Assembly: GCF_010667645.1 (NCBI RefSeq) | Contig: NZ_WHZV01000001.1 | Location: forward strand, 634,809-698,808 | Direction: 5' to 3' | Length of the DNA stretch: 64,000 nucleotides | Origin: Bifidobacterium platyrrhinorum | Lineage (GTDB): Bacteria; Actinomycetota; Actinomycetes; Actinomycetales; Bifidobacteriaceae | In this document: positions 45,613-54,426 of the stretch, piece after piece | How the letters are laid out: the number at the start of each line of letters is the position of its first letter | Position numbering within the stretch: the stretch's first letter is position 1 | Made by a program: the position numbers and the translations under genes | Notes under the pieces: model-generated | The model's database searches: none | Seen by the model: only the letters and a program-made list of their open reading frames with translations | Told to the model about the DNA's origin: nothing

Positions 45613-46152
45613 ATGGGAAATTCAAACTATATAGAACAGTTCATAGAGAGCATCCTCGGTTCTGACTACGTAGGACCGGTGGATTCAACCCCGGCTGGAT
45701 TTGCCTCGCATGCGGTCCTACAGCGCATGGTCAAGCACTCAAGCCACGGATACACGGCCATAGAGCGGGCCACCGACGGAGAGGTCAAGTACAACCGCGT
45801 ACGCGACATCTGCATCGGCCAGAAAGCCCCCGCCAAAGTGTCCGAGGTCATCGCGATGGCCAGAGCGTGCGGTCAGGAGCCGCTGGAGATTTTCTACCGG
45901 ATAACCGGGCTGGAGAACAACTCCCGGAACATCTGGGAGGCGGAAGAGCCGGGTGAGGACGTGCTGAACGAGTGGATGAACCACTTCGACCGGTACACGC
46001 TCTTCGACGAGAGCGAACGCCGCGCCTGCGGCTTCGAGCCCGTCCGCAACGACATCATCAAAGAGTTTTCGGGCGACGACGTGGTGGTCGGCACGTACGG
46101 CAAGGACGGCAAGACCTACGCGTTCACCGCACGAATACGGATGGAAGGATAA
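45613..46152 (+). CDS. Probable phage repressor / lysogeny regulator
   Basis: A 179-aa protein with no confident named family. Residues about 35-95 look like a helical DNA-binding domain (HGYTAIERATDGEVKYNRVR then APAKVSEVIAMARACG). The C-terminal part is acidic, with a short strand-rich end (VVVGTYGKDGKTYAF). It is divergent from the Cro-like gene across an operator and lies just before integrase, the usual position of a repressor. It may be leaderless or near-leaderless, as only AAGG precedes it. Confidence 0.6.
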   Translation: MGNSNYIEQFIESILGSDYVGPVDSTPAGFASHAVLQRMVKHSSHGYTAIERATDGEVKYNRVRDICIGQKAPAKVSEVIAMARACGQEPLEIFYRITGLENNSRNIWEAEEPGEDVLNEWMNHFDRYTLFDESERRACGFEPVRNDIIKEFSGDDVVVGTYGKDGKTYAFTARIRMEG

Positions 46153-46158
46153 ACCGAC

Positions 46159-47574
46159 ATGGCAAGGGTCTTCATCGACGACCGGTGGCTCAAAACCGCC
46201 GAGGACGGCACCCCTCCCAGCGCCAGCGCCACGAAGGCGCTCGCCAACGCCAAGGACCCCATGCGGGCGAAGGTGCCGAAGAAGTGGCGCACGAGTCTGT
46301 ACGGCACCGGCAAAAGATGGCGCTGCCGCTGGTATGTCCTCGACGATGACGGCACCAAGCAGCAGAAGAGCCGGGCATTCGACATGCTGGGCGACGCCGA
46401 GGAGTTCGCCGCCGCGCTTGAGGATGATGTACGCCGCGGGCGTTACATCGACCCGGATGGCGGCGACAAGATGTTCTCCAAGGTCGCCGACTTGTGGATC
46501 GATACCAAAATCGACGTGAAGGAAAGCACGCTGCTGCGCTACAAACGCGAATTGCGGGTCTACATCAAGCCCAAGTGGGGCGACAAGATGCTGCGCGAAA
46601 TCACGCGCGGCGACCTGCAACGCTGGGTCAACTCGCTCACTGTCGGCAACTATCCCGCCGAACTGCCCAACGAGCGCAGCCCCCGCCCGCTGGCGGCGCG
46701 TTCCATCCGCAACATCGTCAAGGTCGTCATGGCGGGCATCCTCGACTACGCGGTGGAGAACAAGTGGATTCTCGACAATCCGGCCCGCTCGGTCAAATTG
46801 CCCAAGGCCGTCGTCAAGGACGACGACATGGTGTTCCTCACAATCGGAGAGGTGGAAGCCATCGCCAAGGCGGCCACAAGCATCGGCCGTGATATGGACG
46901 GACTGCTCGTGCGCTTTCAGGCGGCGGTCGGCACCCGCATCAACGAGGCGCTGGCCTTGCAGGTGCAGGACCTCAACCTCAAGAAGGGCACCGCGAGGAT
47001 CCGCCGCACATGGACGCGCAACCTCGACAACAAGAGAGAGCTCGGCACCCCCAAGAACGGCGAGGCCCGAACCGTCGCCATCCCCGACTTCCTCATCGAA
47101 CCACTCCAGAAGCAGGTCGCCGGCTGCAAGAAGGACGACTTCGTGTTCCGCGCCCCGCGCGGCGGAGCCATCGACGACGGCAACTGGCGCACCCGCATCT
47201 GGAGCAAGGTCATGGACAACCTCGGCATGAAGGACGAAGGCGTGACCATCCACTCGCTGCGCCACACGTACGCGAGCATCGCCATCGCCAACGGTGCCGA
47301 CGTCAAGACGCTGCAGAAACAGCTCGGCCACGCCACTGCTACCATGACCCTCGACATCTACGCCGCCCTATGGCCCGACAAGCTCGACAGCGTGGCCCAC
47401 GCCGTCAGCCAGGCATGGCAGGAGCACAACGCCAAGCCGAAGAACGAGCAGGGAACGGAAGACGAGATTGACCAGCCGAAGAAGGCGGAAGCTGAAACCA
47501 AAAAGGCCGAAGCCAAGAAAACCGGCAAGGGGAAAACCGACAAGCCGCCCGTGGAACTGGAACAAGCCGCATAG
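46159..47574 (+). CDS. Phage tyrosine integrase
   Basis: A 471-aa site-specific recombinase that inserts and excises the prophage. An N-terminal arm-binding region is followed by a SAM-like core-binding domain (YKRELRVYIKPKWGDKML). The catalytic domain has Arg260 in GTRINEAL, His365 and Arg368 in HSLRHT, a GHA histidine and the nucleophile Tyr401 in TLDIYAALW. A Lys-, Glu- and Ala-rich tail follows. Its ATG lies 6 bp after the repressor-like gene. It is interior to the prophage, not beside the tRNA-Pro. Confidence 0.93.
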   Translation: MARVFIDDRWLKTAEDGTPPSASATKALANAKDPMRAKVPKKWRTSLYGTGKRWRCRWYVLDDDGTKQQKSRAFDMLGDAEEFAAALEDDVRRGRYIDPDGGDKMFSKVADLWIDTKIDVKESTLLRYKRELRVYIKPKWGDKMLREITRGDLQRWVNSLTVGNYPAELPNERSPRPLAARSIRNIVKVVMAGILDYAVENKWILDNPARSVKLPKAVVKDDDMVFLTIGEVEAIAKAATSIGRDMDGLLVRFQAAVGTRINEALALQVQDLNLKKGTARIRRTWTRNLDNKRELGTPKNGEARTVAIPDFLIEPLQKQVAGCKKDDFVFRAPRGGAIDDGNWRTRIWSKVMDNLGMKDEGVTIHSLRHTYASIAIANGADVKTLQKQLGHATATMTLDIYAALWPDKLDSVAHAVSQAWQEHNAKPKNEQGTEDEIDQPKKAEAETKKAEAKKTGKGKTDKPPVELEQAA

Positions 47575-48013
47575 GCAGTAACGTCAGCTACCGAATACGC
47601 CGTTACGTCCCAAACCGTTGGAACATCAACGTTCCAACACAGGGCGTAACGGCGTAACACGTATAACGGCACCAATACACCCCACGCCGACACCACGCCC
47701 TATAGGAATACCCGTTACACCCGTTACGGCGTTACAGAAGAAGAGCAAACCAAGACGAATGGCGGGATTACCGCTGAAGCGGACACTGCCAACCATCCGA
47801 TACACCCCGCTACAGGACCTGCCGAAATATCTAGTCCCGCTTATGCCGGTTGTGAAAAACGCTAAACGCGGCAAAAATGATAGTGTTGCCAATCACTCGA
47901 AGCACGAGAGGCAACCCACAAGACCTGAGGCCACGAGCCTCCACCAACCCCCACGGCCTTTCCTCCTTTCTCCGTGGGGGTTCCCTTATAACCGGCCACA
48001 TCGGAAGGAACCC
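47575..48013. other. Non-coding region after integrase
   Basis: This 439-bp stretch has no gene with a ribosome site. It holds the CGTTAC repeat cluster (47601-47735) and an 8-bp hairpin (GTTGGAAC/GTTCCAAC, 47617-47638). The part before the HNH gene (47890-48000) holds the leader of the late genes. Confidence 0.65.
47601..47735. repeat. CGTTAC iterated motif cluster
   Basis: CGTTAC occurs at 47601, 47713, 47722 and 47730, and its complement (GTAACG or CGTAAC) at 47646 and 47653. Candidate arm-type integrase sites, origin iterons or late-promoter sites. Confidence 0.6.
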
Positions 48014-48346
48014 ATGGGCAAGCCACGAGGCAACCCCAGATACGCCAACGGCGCTCGCCGGCGGGCCGTACGCAGACGAGTCCTCGCCGCCTACGATGTG
48101 TGCCACATCTGCGGCAAGCCCGTCGACAAGGGCCTGCCCGCACGGGATCCGTGGAGCGCCGAAGTGGACGAGCTGCTGCCGGTGTCGAAGGGCGGAAGCC
48201 CGTACGAGTTCCGCAACTGCAAGCTGTCGCATCGAGCATGCAACGAGCTGAGGAGCAACAGGAGCATCGAATGGGCAAGACAAGCCATGCGCGGCGAGTC
48301 CGGAGTCAAGGCGACCTCGGTGCCGTTCCGCACATCGACATGGTGA
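48014..48346 (+). CDS. HNH endonuclease beside terminase
   Basis: A 110-aa HNH-family nuclease with CHICGKPV, VDELLPVSKGG and NCKLSHRACNELR. Such genes sit next to terminase in many siphoviruses and help packaging. Where a DH dipeptide is typical this one has DE, a variant also seen in phage relatives. Start 48014 follows GGAAGGAA; the open frame before it is a shadow. Confidence 0.85.
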   Translation: MGKPRGNPRYANGARRRAVRRRVLAAYDVCHICGKPVDKGLPARDPWSAEVDELLPVSKGGSPYEFRNCKLSHRACNELRSNRSIEWARQAMRGESGVKATSVPFRTSTW

Positions 48347-48451
48347 ACCACATCGCTCAACACCGTGGGGAGGGCACCCTGCCGGCCGGCTCCGGGCGCA
48401 CCCCAGTGTCATAGCGCCGCGCTCTCCCCGAAATTTTTTCCCAAGCGCAAG

Positions 48452-49381
48452 TCAGTAGTTGAATGTGGGTGGAAGTTGCCAAGCGCTAATCATAATCTCG
48501 CCTGTCTGAGAAGCATGGGAGCGCTTCCCCTCAATCAGTGCTGGGAGATCAATGCGTCGCTCAAGGACTGCTGCTATATCAGGACCGTCCATTAACAGCA
48601 CATTTGGCCTCCGGGCTCCTGAATTGTGAATTGCTCGGTCAGTAAAGCCATTCATTGAAATAAGCAATCCGAGTGTGTTATCCAGCTTGCTGCCGACCTT
48701 TTCGGCGAAAACCGTAACATCAGGCTTGTCGATTTTTCCGCTATGCCATTTAGCCTCCAGAAGGAAGTTCGTGTTATTCAGGACGAATGCTCCATCAATC
48801 TGTTCTCCATCGATCTTGTATGAACCACGAGACTCAATGTCGAACGCATCGAACAACTTCGGTAAGAACTGCTCAAGGGCGTAACCCTTTTCTTGAGCTG
48901 TCTTCTTGGTGATTTTCTGGAAATCAGCATTCAGAGCTTTCAATGACGCGTCCATATTGGCCTTGCCGATAAGACGTTCTGCATAACGGCGTTTGTTTTC
49001 TTCCGCAATGCGCCGTTGCTCATCCTGCTGAATCAGAGGTTTGAGCAGATTTCGGAATGAATCAAGCTGACGAACACCTTCAGCATACTTCTGCTCACCG
49101 GTATCTTTGACCTTTTTCAGCCACGTCGGATCTGACAAACCAGCTGTGGAGATAGCAAGCCGACGCAGGTCATCACCAAAGATGGCTTGCTTCTGGGCCA
49201 TACCGTCGATTAGCTGGCCAAGAATGACGCGCTTCGGGTCGTCCCAATCGAGTTGAGCGATTAGCTTGCTGCTGATTCCGCAGTTCATCAGAAAGTGTTT
49301 CAAATCGTTCTTGTACCAGAACGCCGACAGCAGCGTCTCTTTGAGGGCGATAATCACTTCGGGTCTAAGCGCTTGAGTCAT
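48452..49381 (-). CDS. Restriction-endonuclease-like accessory protein (possible superinfection defence)
   Basis: A 309-aa protein against the direction of the late operon. The N-terminal domain (residues 1-130, helical: LRPEVIIALKETLLSAFWY, then LDWDDPKRVILGQLID) resembles effector-associated domains of conflict proteins, by memory only. A long helix links it to a C-terminal nuclease fold with Asp in GEQIDGAFVL and Glu-x-Lys in NFLLEAKWHSG. Base composition is more AT-rich than its neighbours. The -10 box TATACT lies 7 nt before the ATG and there is no ribosome site, so it is probably leaderless. Candidate defence gene; function not shown. Confidence 0.65.
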   Translation of the reverse strand: MTQALRPEVIIALKETLLSAFWYKNDLKHFLMNCGISSKLIAQLDWDDPKRVILGQLIDGMAQKQAIFGDDLRRLAISTAGLSDPTWLKKVKDTGEQKYAEGVRQLDSFRNLLKPLIQQDEQRRIAEENKRRYAERLIGKANMDASLKALNADFQKITKKTAQEKGYALEQFLPKLFDAFDIESRGSYKIDGEQIDGAFVLNNTNFLLEAKWHSGKIDKPDVTVFAEKVGSKLDNTLGLLISMNGFTDRAIHNSGARRPNVLLMDGPDIAAVLERRIDLPALIEGKRSHASQTGEIMISAWQLPPTFNY

Positions 49382-49417
49382 GCAACCCAGTATAAGAATC
49401 ACGAAGGGCAAGACGTG

Positions 49418-49636
49418 ATGAATGATGAGTACCTGACTTTGCTGCGTCGTACGTTGAAGCGGTTGGAGCAGGCGGTGTTCGACTTGGATACGCCGCCGCG
49501 TGACTTGGCGGCGCTTTCCAGACGTCTGCTTGAAGTGAGCCGTGAGATCGAGCGGCTGGAGGGGCGGGACGGCGGAGATAAGCCGTCGGTGGCGGTGGAG
49601 GTTGAGGATGACCGGTTCGACGAGGAGGCTGTCTGA
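49418..49636 (+). CDS. Possible small terminase subunit
   Basis: A 72-aa helical protein (LLRRTLKRLEQAVFDLD, then LSRRLLEVSREIERLEG). Size, charge and place directly before the large terminase resemble small terminase subunits of actinophages. It overlaps the large subunit by 29 bp. Start 49418 is preceded by AAGGG. Confidence 0.55.
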   Translation: MNDEYLTLLRRTLKRLEQAVFDLDTPPRDLAALSRRLLEVSREIERLEGRDGGDKPSVAVEVEDDRFDEEAV

Positions 49637-51056
49637 CGTAGCCCGGCACGTGGTGCTGCCGAAGGGCATCGTCTCGACTGGCTGGCCGAAGGTCAAGGCC
49701 CAGGCCCGTATGTGCGGCATCGAGTATGACGACTGGCAGGACGGCCTCGGCCGCTGCATGCTCGGCAAGCAGAGCAACGGCTTGTATGCGGCGGGCATCG
49801 GCGGCGTGGTCATCTCGATTTGCCGGCAGGTGGGCAAGACGTTCACCATCGGCACGATGATTGTGATGCTGTGCATTCTGGGCGATTACCCACTCAAGGT
49901 CCTGTGGACCGCACATCGCAGCCGTACCAGTGACGAGACGTTCAAGTTCATGTGCGCGCTGGCGAAGAAGCCAGCCATAGCCCGCTACGTTGACGGCGAA
50001 CCCCGCCGAGCGAACGGACAGCAGGAGATCGCGTTCACGAACGGGTCGCGCATCCTGTTCGGAGCTCGTGAGAACGGTTTCGGCCGAGGATTCGACAACG
50101 TGGATATCGAGGTGTTCGACGAGGCGCAGATACTGGGCGAACGCGCGCTGGATGACATGGTTCCCGCCACCAACGCGGCCCGCAACCCGCTGATTATCTA
50201 CATGGGCACGCCGCCCAAACCAAGCGACCCCAGCGAAGTGTTTTCCACTCGTCGGCACGACGCGCTGCATGGCGAGAGCGACGACACCCTGTATGTGGAG
50301 TTCAGCGCCGACCGAGACGCCGATCCCGAGGACCGCGAGCAGTGGCGCAAGGCGAACCCATCGTATCCAGCACGGACCGGCGAGACGGCCATCCTGCGCA
50401 TGAAGAAGAACCTCGGCGAGGACAGCTTCCGGCGCGAGGGACTGGGGATATGGGACGAGACCGCGGCATCGAGCGTCATCGACCCCGAACTGTGGAGGAA
50501 CGGCGAAGTCAGCGAGCGCGAGGACGGCGGCGTGACGTCGTTTGGGCTGGATATGCCGCCCGACCGCAGCGCGCTGGCAATCGGTGCGTGCATGAAGTAC
50601 CCGGATGGTTCGGCGCATGTGGAGTTGGCGGAATACCGTGACACGCATCGTGACGGCGTGGCGTGGGCTGCCGATTGGGTCAAGGCCCGGTGGTCGCGTA
50701 CCGCGTGTGTGGCGATCGATGCTCAGTCGCCGGCCATGGTGTTGTTGTCGGAGCTGAAGGCGCGGCATGTGCCGGTGAAGATCGTAACTGCGAACGAGAT
50801 GGGTCAGGCGTGCGGCCGGATCCTCGACCTGATACAGGCCGGCATGCTGCATCATCTGCCCGACGGCGACCAGCCGCAGCTGGCGAAGGCCGTGGCGAAC
50901 GTGACCACCAGACCTATCGGGCGCAGCGGTGCGTTCGGGTGGAACAAGACCGGCAACGATATAGACATCAGCCCTTTGGTGGCCGTGACCGTCGCCACGC
51001 AGGGCGCGTGGACGACACGGCGCAGGCCGGGGCGCAGGCAACGGGTAATGAGGTGA
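49608..51056 (+). CDS. Phage terminase large subunit
   Basis: A 482-aa packaging motor. The ATPase has Walker A CRQVGKTFTIG near residue 65, Walker B EVFDEAQ and the coupling motif IIYMGTPP. The nuclease domain has metal-binding Asp residues in FGLDMPPDRSALA, CVAIDAQSP and DIDISPLVAV. Start 49608 is favoured by GGAGG upstream; the open frame to 49542 is a shadow. The portal gene starts 5 bp after its stop. Confidence 0.92.
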   Translation: MTGSTRRLSDVARHVVLPKGIVSTGWPKVKAQARMCGIEYDDWQDGLGRCMLGKQSNGLYAAGIGGVVISICRQVGKTFTIGTMIVMLCILGDYPLKVLWTAHRSRTSDETFKFMCALAKKPAIARYVDGEPRRANGQQEIAFTNGSRILFGARENGFGRGFDNVDIEVFDEAQILGERALDDMVPATNAARNPLIIYMGTPPKPSDPSEVFSTRRHDALHGESDDTLYVEFSADRDADPEDREQWRKANPSYPARTGETAILRMKKNLGEDSFRREGLGIWDETAASSVIDPELWRNGEVSEREDGGVTSFGLDMPPDRSALAIGACMKYPDGSAHVELAEYRDTHRDGVAWAADWVKARWSRTACVAIDAQSPAMVLLSELKARHVPVKIVTANEMGQACGRILDLIQAGMLHHLPDGDQPQLAKAVANVTTRPIGRSGAFGWNKTGNDIDISPLVAVTVATQGAWTTRRRPGRRQRVMR

Positions 51057-51061
51057 AGCAC

Positions 51062-52540
51062 ATGGCCGATGAGGGCATCTTCTCCAGCGCATTGAAACGG
51101 CCGCTCGACATCACCACGTTCGGCGCGAGCCGCATCACGGGCGTGGCCGACGAGGACATGCCGGCTATCAGAACGCTGATGAAGGTGTGGCGTCAACGCT
51201 ACCCGCGCAACCTCATCCGCACCGGCTACTACGGGGCGAAGGAGGGATTCAAGGACTTCGGCATCAGCATCCCGGACCGCATCAAGGCGAACGTGAGCGC
51301 GTGCATCGGCTGGCCCGCCAAGGCCGTCCGCTCATTGGCCGACCTGACCGTATTCGACGGGTGGATCCATCCCAACGGAACGGATTCCTTCGGACTCGAC
51401 GAGCTGGCCGACACGAACGCGCTGGAGCTCGCGATACCGCAGACCGTGGTATCCGCGTACACGCACGGCTGCGCGTTCCTCACGCTCACCGGCGACCCCG
51501 ATACCGGAGAGCTGCTGATTACGCCGCGTTCCGCGGAATGGTCGGCCGCCATTTGGGACGGGCGACGCAACCGGCTCGCGGCGGCGCTGACCATCAACGA
51601 CGCCACCAGCAAGGGCCGCGTCACCGCGTTCAACGTGTTCCTTCCCGGCATCGTCTATCAAGTCACCCGCGATGCCTACGGCGGCTGGATGGCCGACCGG
51701 TATGCGACCCATTGGCCTGAGCCGACGGTGGTGCCGTTGATAAGCGACCCGCAGCTGTCGAAGCCCTTGGGCTGCTCGCGCATCACCCGCCCGGTGATGG
51801 CGCTGACCGACATGGGATTCCGCACCCTCGTGCGCATGGAGGCCAGCGCGGAGTTCTACGCCGTTCCCAAACTGTGGTTTCTGGGCATGGACGAGGACGC
51901 GTTCAGCGCGGACACGTGGAGCAGCCTCGTCAGCTCCATCAACGCGATCAGCAAGGACGAGGACGGCGATTCGCCCTCGCTGCAGCAGATCAGCCAGGCG
52001 TCGATGCAACCCCACTCCGACATGCTCAAGACCATCGCGCTAGTGGTCGCTTCGGACACCGACCTTCCCGTGGACTCGCTCGGCATCACATTGGATAATC
52101 CCAGTTCCGCCGAGGCGATGGCCGCGGCCGAACGCAAGCTCACCCGCCGTGCCGACCGGCAGAACCGGTTGTTCGCCATGCAGCTGTCGAAGCTGGCCCG
52201 CATGGCCGTGTGCCTCAGGGACGGTCTCGCGGAGCCGCCCGACGAGCTCAAACAGGTCAGGCCCGCATGGGCGCCCACGAGGGAGATCAGCGACGGGGCG
52301 AGAGCGGACGCGTACGTGAAGATCAGCCAGGTCAACCAATCGTATGCGACCAGCGAGGTCGGTCTGCGCCGGCTCGGTCTCGACGGCGGAGAGATTCGCT
52401 CCCTGCTCTCGCAGCAGACGCGAGACCGTGGCCGTGACACGTTGGACATGATCCTAAGGAGCGCCAATGCCGGTGACGACCAAGGATCTGAACCAGCTGC
52501 GGACGAGCCAGCAGGAGGCGGTCAGACTCGCGAGGCTTGA
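51062..52540 (+). CDS. Phage portal protein (SPP1 gp6-like)
   Basis: A 492-aa head-vertex protein through which DNA enters. Typical portions are YYGAKEGFKDFGISIPD, RITRPVMALTDMGFRTLVRME, and the tunnel/helix region DNPSSAEAMAAAERKLTRRA. The acidic, Gly-rich tail overlaps the next gene by 74 bp. GAGGTG precedes the ATG. Confidence 0.9.
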   Translation: MADEGIFSSALKRPLDITTFGASRITGVADEDMPAIRTLMKVWRQRYPRNLIRTGYYGAKEGFKDFGISIPDRIKANVSACIGWPAKAVRSLADLTVFDGWIHPNGTDSFGLDELADTNALELAIPQTVVSAYTHGCAFLTLTGDPDTGELLITPRSAEWSAAIWDGRRNRLAAALTINDATSKGRVTAFNVFLPGIVYQVTRDAYGGWMADRYATHWPEPTVVPLISDPQLSKPLGCSRITRPVMALTDMGFRTLVRMEASAEFYAVPKLWFLGMDEDAFSADTWSSLVSSINAISKDEDGDSPSLQQISQASMQPHSDMLKTIALVVASDTDLPVDSLGITLDNPSSAEAMAAAERKLTRRADRQNRLFAMQLSKLARMAVCLRDGLAEPPDELKQVRPAWAPTREISDGARADAYVKISQVNQSYATSEVGLRRLGLDGGEIRSLLSQQTRDRGRDTLDMILRSANAGDDQGSEPAADEPAGGGQTREA

Positions 52541-54140
52541 CCTCGGCGAACTGTGGTGGGAGATCAGCGGACTGCCGGCCGCACGACAGCGCGACATCCT
52601 GCTCGACCTCGTGCCGGCCATCATCCACAAGCACGCCGACGCGTCCAGCACCGCCGCGGCCGACTGGTACGAACGCATGTACGCCAAGCACTTCGACGAC
52701 GGTTTCACCGCCGAAACGGAGAACCCCAACGACGATGAGGCCGTCAGGAAGCTCATCCGCTGGAAGGCCGGCGTCCTATGGGATTCACCAGAGAAGAAGG
52801 CGAACCCCGACGAACTGCTGCGCTACCTGAACAACCTCATGGACCGGGAGATCAGGAACCCCGGCCGCCAGACCATCCGCCGTAACGCGCGCCGCGACCC
52901 CCACCGTCCTCGGTACGCGCGCGTGCCGAACGGACGCCAGCCATGCGCATTCTGCATCATGCTCGCGAGCCGCGGTTACGTCTACGCATCCGAGGACACG
53001 GCCGACTTCGGCACGAGCTTCCACGGCGGCAACTGCCGGTGCGAGATCGTGCCCGAATGGGGCAAAGGATCGAACCGGATAGAGGGCTACGACCCCGACG
53101 AATACCTCAGGATCTACGAGACCGCCCGCAAGGCGTTGGAGACCGGCGTCATGCCCGCCGACCTCAAGGCCGGGCTCGCGAACATCGCCCCCTACCGGGA
53201 GCCGAAGCGAGGCCAAAGCGTGTACGGGCCATACGACCCGAACAACGTGAACTCGCTCTCATACCTCATGCGCCACATGAACCCCGACAAAGTCGGGCAA
53301 GGCCACAAGCTCATCGAAGCCGGAAAGCGACGCAAAGGCGTGCCCGGCGAGAAGATCCTCGCGCTGAAGACCATGAAACCGCGCACGTCCCTCAAGGAAA
53401 TCACCCACGACGAGGTGAACCCCCTGTGGGACATGTGGATCAGGAAGAAGATCGAGAACGGATACCGGCCGAACTTCTCGAAGAACCCGTGGGGCATCAA
53501 CTGCCAGCGAGTCGTGCAGGCCGGCGAACTGCGTCTGCGCGGCTACGACGTGCAGGCGGTCGGCAACCACAGGAACTCGGCCGACGGCTACTACTGGAAC
53601 ATCGCCGACATGTGGGTGGACCGAAACGGCGACCACCGCAAGTTCACGCGGAAACACTCGAACGAGGCGACGCTCAAGGCGATGCGCGAATACCCGCCCG
53701 GCACCCGCTTCTTCGTCGCCGGACCATGGAAGAACGGCGGCGCGCACATCTGGAACGCCGAAATCATTGAGACGCCCAGCGGCTGGAAATCACTCAGGAT
53801 GTACGACTACCAGTCCGGCGACCACCTGCAATACGGGTACTCGAACGGCAAGATACCCGACTGTTATCCCGACGACATCAAGGACGGGCAACTGCGGTTC
53901 CTGCGCGTGGACGACATGGAACCCACCGATGCTCTGCTCGAAGGTGGTCGGCCGAGCTTCAAGGACGCGCCCGCCTACGCGAAACCATGGGTCGCGGATC
54001 CCGAGACTGTGCGAAGCTGGAGCGAGTGGAAACTCCAGCGGGCCCACCGCGACGACACCGCATGGCGGCAGCACTCCAACGAGTACGACAACTGGGCCGA
54101 ATCCACGCCACCAAGCCAGGGAGGACACGATGACCGATAA
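52467..54140 (+). CDS. MuF-type head protein fused to a papain-fold (deamidase-like) toxin
   Basis: A 557-aa fusion. Residues about 1-210 are a minor head protein: helical start, then the MuF motif CAFCIMLASRGYVY and FHGGNCRCEIVPEW. Residues about 315-500 match the papain-like glutamine-deamidase toxin fold, with Cys346 in NPWGINCQRVV, LRGYDVQAV, His427 in GGAHIWNAEI and Asp447 in MYDYQSGDH. MuF-toxin fusions are a known class of phage-borne polymorphic toxins, probably delivered with the head or tail. A small gene overlapping its 3' end by 11 bp is the likely antidote. Confidence 0.82.
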   Translation: MPVTTKDLNQLRTSQQEAVRLARLDLGELWWEISGLPAARQRDILLDLVPAIIHKHADASSTAAADWYERMYAKHFDDGFTAETENPNDDEAVRKLIRWKAGVLWDSPEKKANPDELLRYLNNLMDREIRNPGRQTIRRNARRDPHRPRYARVPNGRQPCAFCIMLASRGYVYASEDTADFGTSFHGGNCRCEIVPEWGKGSNRIEGYDPDEYLRIYETARKALETGVMPADLKAGLANIAPYREPKRGQSVYGPYDPNNVNSLSYLMRHMNPDKVGQGHKLIEAGKRRKGVPGEKILALKTMKPRTSLKEITHDEVNPLWDMWIRKKIENGYRPNFSKNPWGINCQRVVQAGELRLRGYDVQAVGNHRNSADGYYWNIADMWVDRNGDHRKFTRKHSNEATLKAMREYPPGTRFFVAGPWKNGGAHIWNAEIIETPSGWKSLRMYDYQSGDHLQYGYSNGKIPDCYPDDIKDGQLRFLRVDDMEPTDALLEGGRPSFKDAPAYAKPWVADPETVRSWSEWKLQRAHRDDTAWRQHSNEYDNWAESTPPSQGGHDDR

Positions 54141-54390
54141 AGTCACCAGCTACCATCAGGCGCGCATCATCGTCGAACAAGCCAACGGCGGCATCCCCAC
54201 CAGCGTGGAGGGCCATGAGGATACCGAGTACTACCACGTGCCCACGGATCCCGACTTCGCGATGCTCGACGACTGCGACTGGTACGTGAACAAGAAGACC
54301 GGCAAGGCCGAACGACTCTACAGCTCACCTCTCACGCCCGACAGCCCCGACAACATGTACAACCGTGTCATGGCGCTTGTGAGGGACTGA
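54130..54390 (+). CDS. Probable immunity protein for the MuF toxin
   Basis: An 86-aa acidic protein with no named family known to me (YHQARIIVEQANGGI, then DCDWYVNKKTGKAE). Its start lies inside the toxin 3' end, an arrangement that guarantees co-expression. Size, acidity and place fit immunity proteins of polymorphic toxins; binding is not shown. Confidence 0.6.
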   Translation: MTDKVTSYHQARIIVEQANGGIPTSVEGHEDTEYYHVPTDPDFAMLDDCDWYVNKKTGKAERLYSSPLTPDSPDNMYNRVMALVRD

Positions 54391-54426
54391 CAAGGGCGCT
54401 CTTGCCTATGTCGTATCATCTCTGCC

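Noticed and set aside
48014..48346. Inactive HNH nuclease because the first His is replaced (DE for DH)
   Set aside because: I recall the DE form in many phage HNH proteins, so it is not good evidence of inactivity.
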